Origin: Bacteroidota bacterium
Lineage (GTDB): Bacteria > Bacteroidota > Bacteroidia > Bacteroidales > UBA12481
Length of the DNA: 6,169 nucleotides
Assembly (NCBI GenBank): GCA_030592205.1
Contig: JAUVKA010000254.1
Location: 1-6,169, forward strand
Direction of reading: 5' to 3'
The translations under genes were made by a program, and so were the position numbers. Shown piece after piece: positions 5,935-6,169 of the stretch; position 1 is the first letter of the stretch; the number at the start of each line of letters is the position of its first letter. A model generated the notes under the pieces. That model saw only the letters and a list, made by a program, of their open reading frames with translations. It was not told the origin of the DNA and did not search any database.

Positions 5935-6169
5935 ATGAAAAGTAAGAAGTTTCATATCGGATTGGGATTCCTCCTGATTGCCTTCATGCTGCTATCTTGT
6001 GATAATGGAATTGTTGGGAATGGTGATGTGAGGACCCGCACGAAAAAAATAGGGGATTTTAAGCGAATTGAAATTCAAGGAAATTTTGACGTTTTCCTTG
6101 ATCAAACAGGTGCACCCGGATTGCGCATTGAGGCTGATGAGAACATCATGGATATCATTAAGGTCTATG
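5935..6169 (+). CDS. Head-GIN (DUF2807-type) lipoprotein, 5' part
   Basis: The first 78 codons are visible and the gene runs off the right edge. The N-terminus is a lipoprotein signal: K2, K4 and K5, a hydrophobic core (about 8-20) and the lipobox LLSC with C22 as the lipidated residue. The mature part begins DNGIVGNGDVRTRTKKIGDF and continues KRIEIQGNFDVFLDQ, the typical opening of the head-GIN / DUF2807 beta-solenoid family (GNGxVxTxxxxxxxFxxIxxxGxxxVxL). In Bacteroidota these proteins are often encoded next to PspC-domain and PadR-type genes. They are thought to sit at the envelope, and their molecular function is not established. The ATG lies 10 nt after the pspC-like stop without a Shine-Dalgarno sequence, so the two are probably one operon under the promoter near 5314-5345. 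Full length cannot be seen; relatives are usually around 220-260 aa. Confidence 0.85.
   Translation, partial: MKSKKFHIGLGFLLIAFMLLSCDNGIVGNGDVRTRTKKIGDFKRIEIQGNFDVFLDQTGAPGLRIEADENIMDIIKVY

Overview
The window looks like ordinary chromosome from a Bacteroidota member, probably of the Bacteroidia. Three things point there. One gene encodes a PorZ-type component of the type IX secretion system (T9SS), which is found only in this phylum. The best promoters follow the phylum's TTG / TAnnTTTG pattern. The translation leaders are A/T-rich and lack clear Shine-Dalgarno sequences. The genus cannot be read from the sequence.

Layout: a leftward (minus-strand) block fills about 84-3790 and reads rdgB (non-canonical purine NTP pyrophosphatase), then porZ (T9SS surface beta-propeller protein), then recO (recombinational repair). 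The gaps are 37 nt and 1 nt, so a single transcript is likely. A 196-bp divergent region separates it from ilvE (branched-chain aminotransferase, 3987-5006, plus strand), which has a near-consensus Bacteroidota promoter.

A 393-bp intergenic region (5007-5399) follows. It holds a GC-rich nested palindrome (about 5094-5166), an A-rich stretch and a well-formed promoter covered by dyad symmetries. That promoter drives a two-gene unit: a small PspC-domain membrane protein, and 10 nt later a head-GIN (DUF2807-type) lipoprotein cut by the right window edge. In many Bacteroidota such pairs sit beside a PadR-family repressor. None is encoded here, yet the promoter looks operator-covered.

No tRNA, rRNA, CRISPR array, insertion sequence or phage gene was recognised. 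All large genes belong to known families. The least explained parts are the dyad-rich pspC promoter, the nested palindrome, and the PspC/head-GIN pair, which may be an envelope-stress module. I see no solid evidence of an entirely new system.
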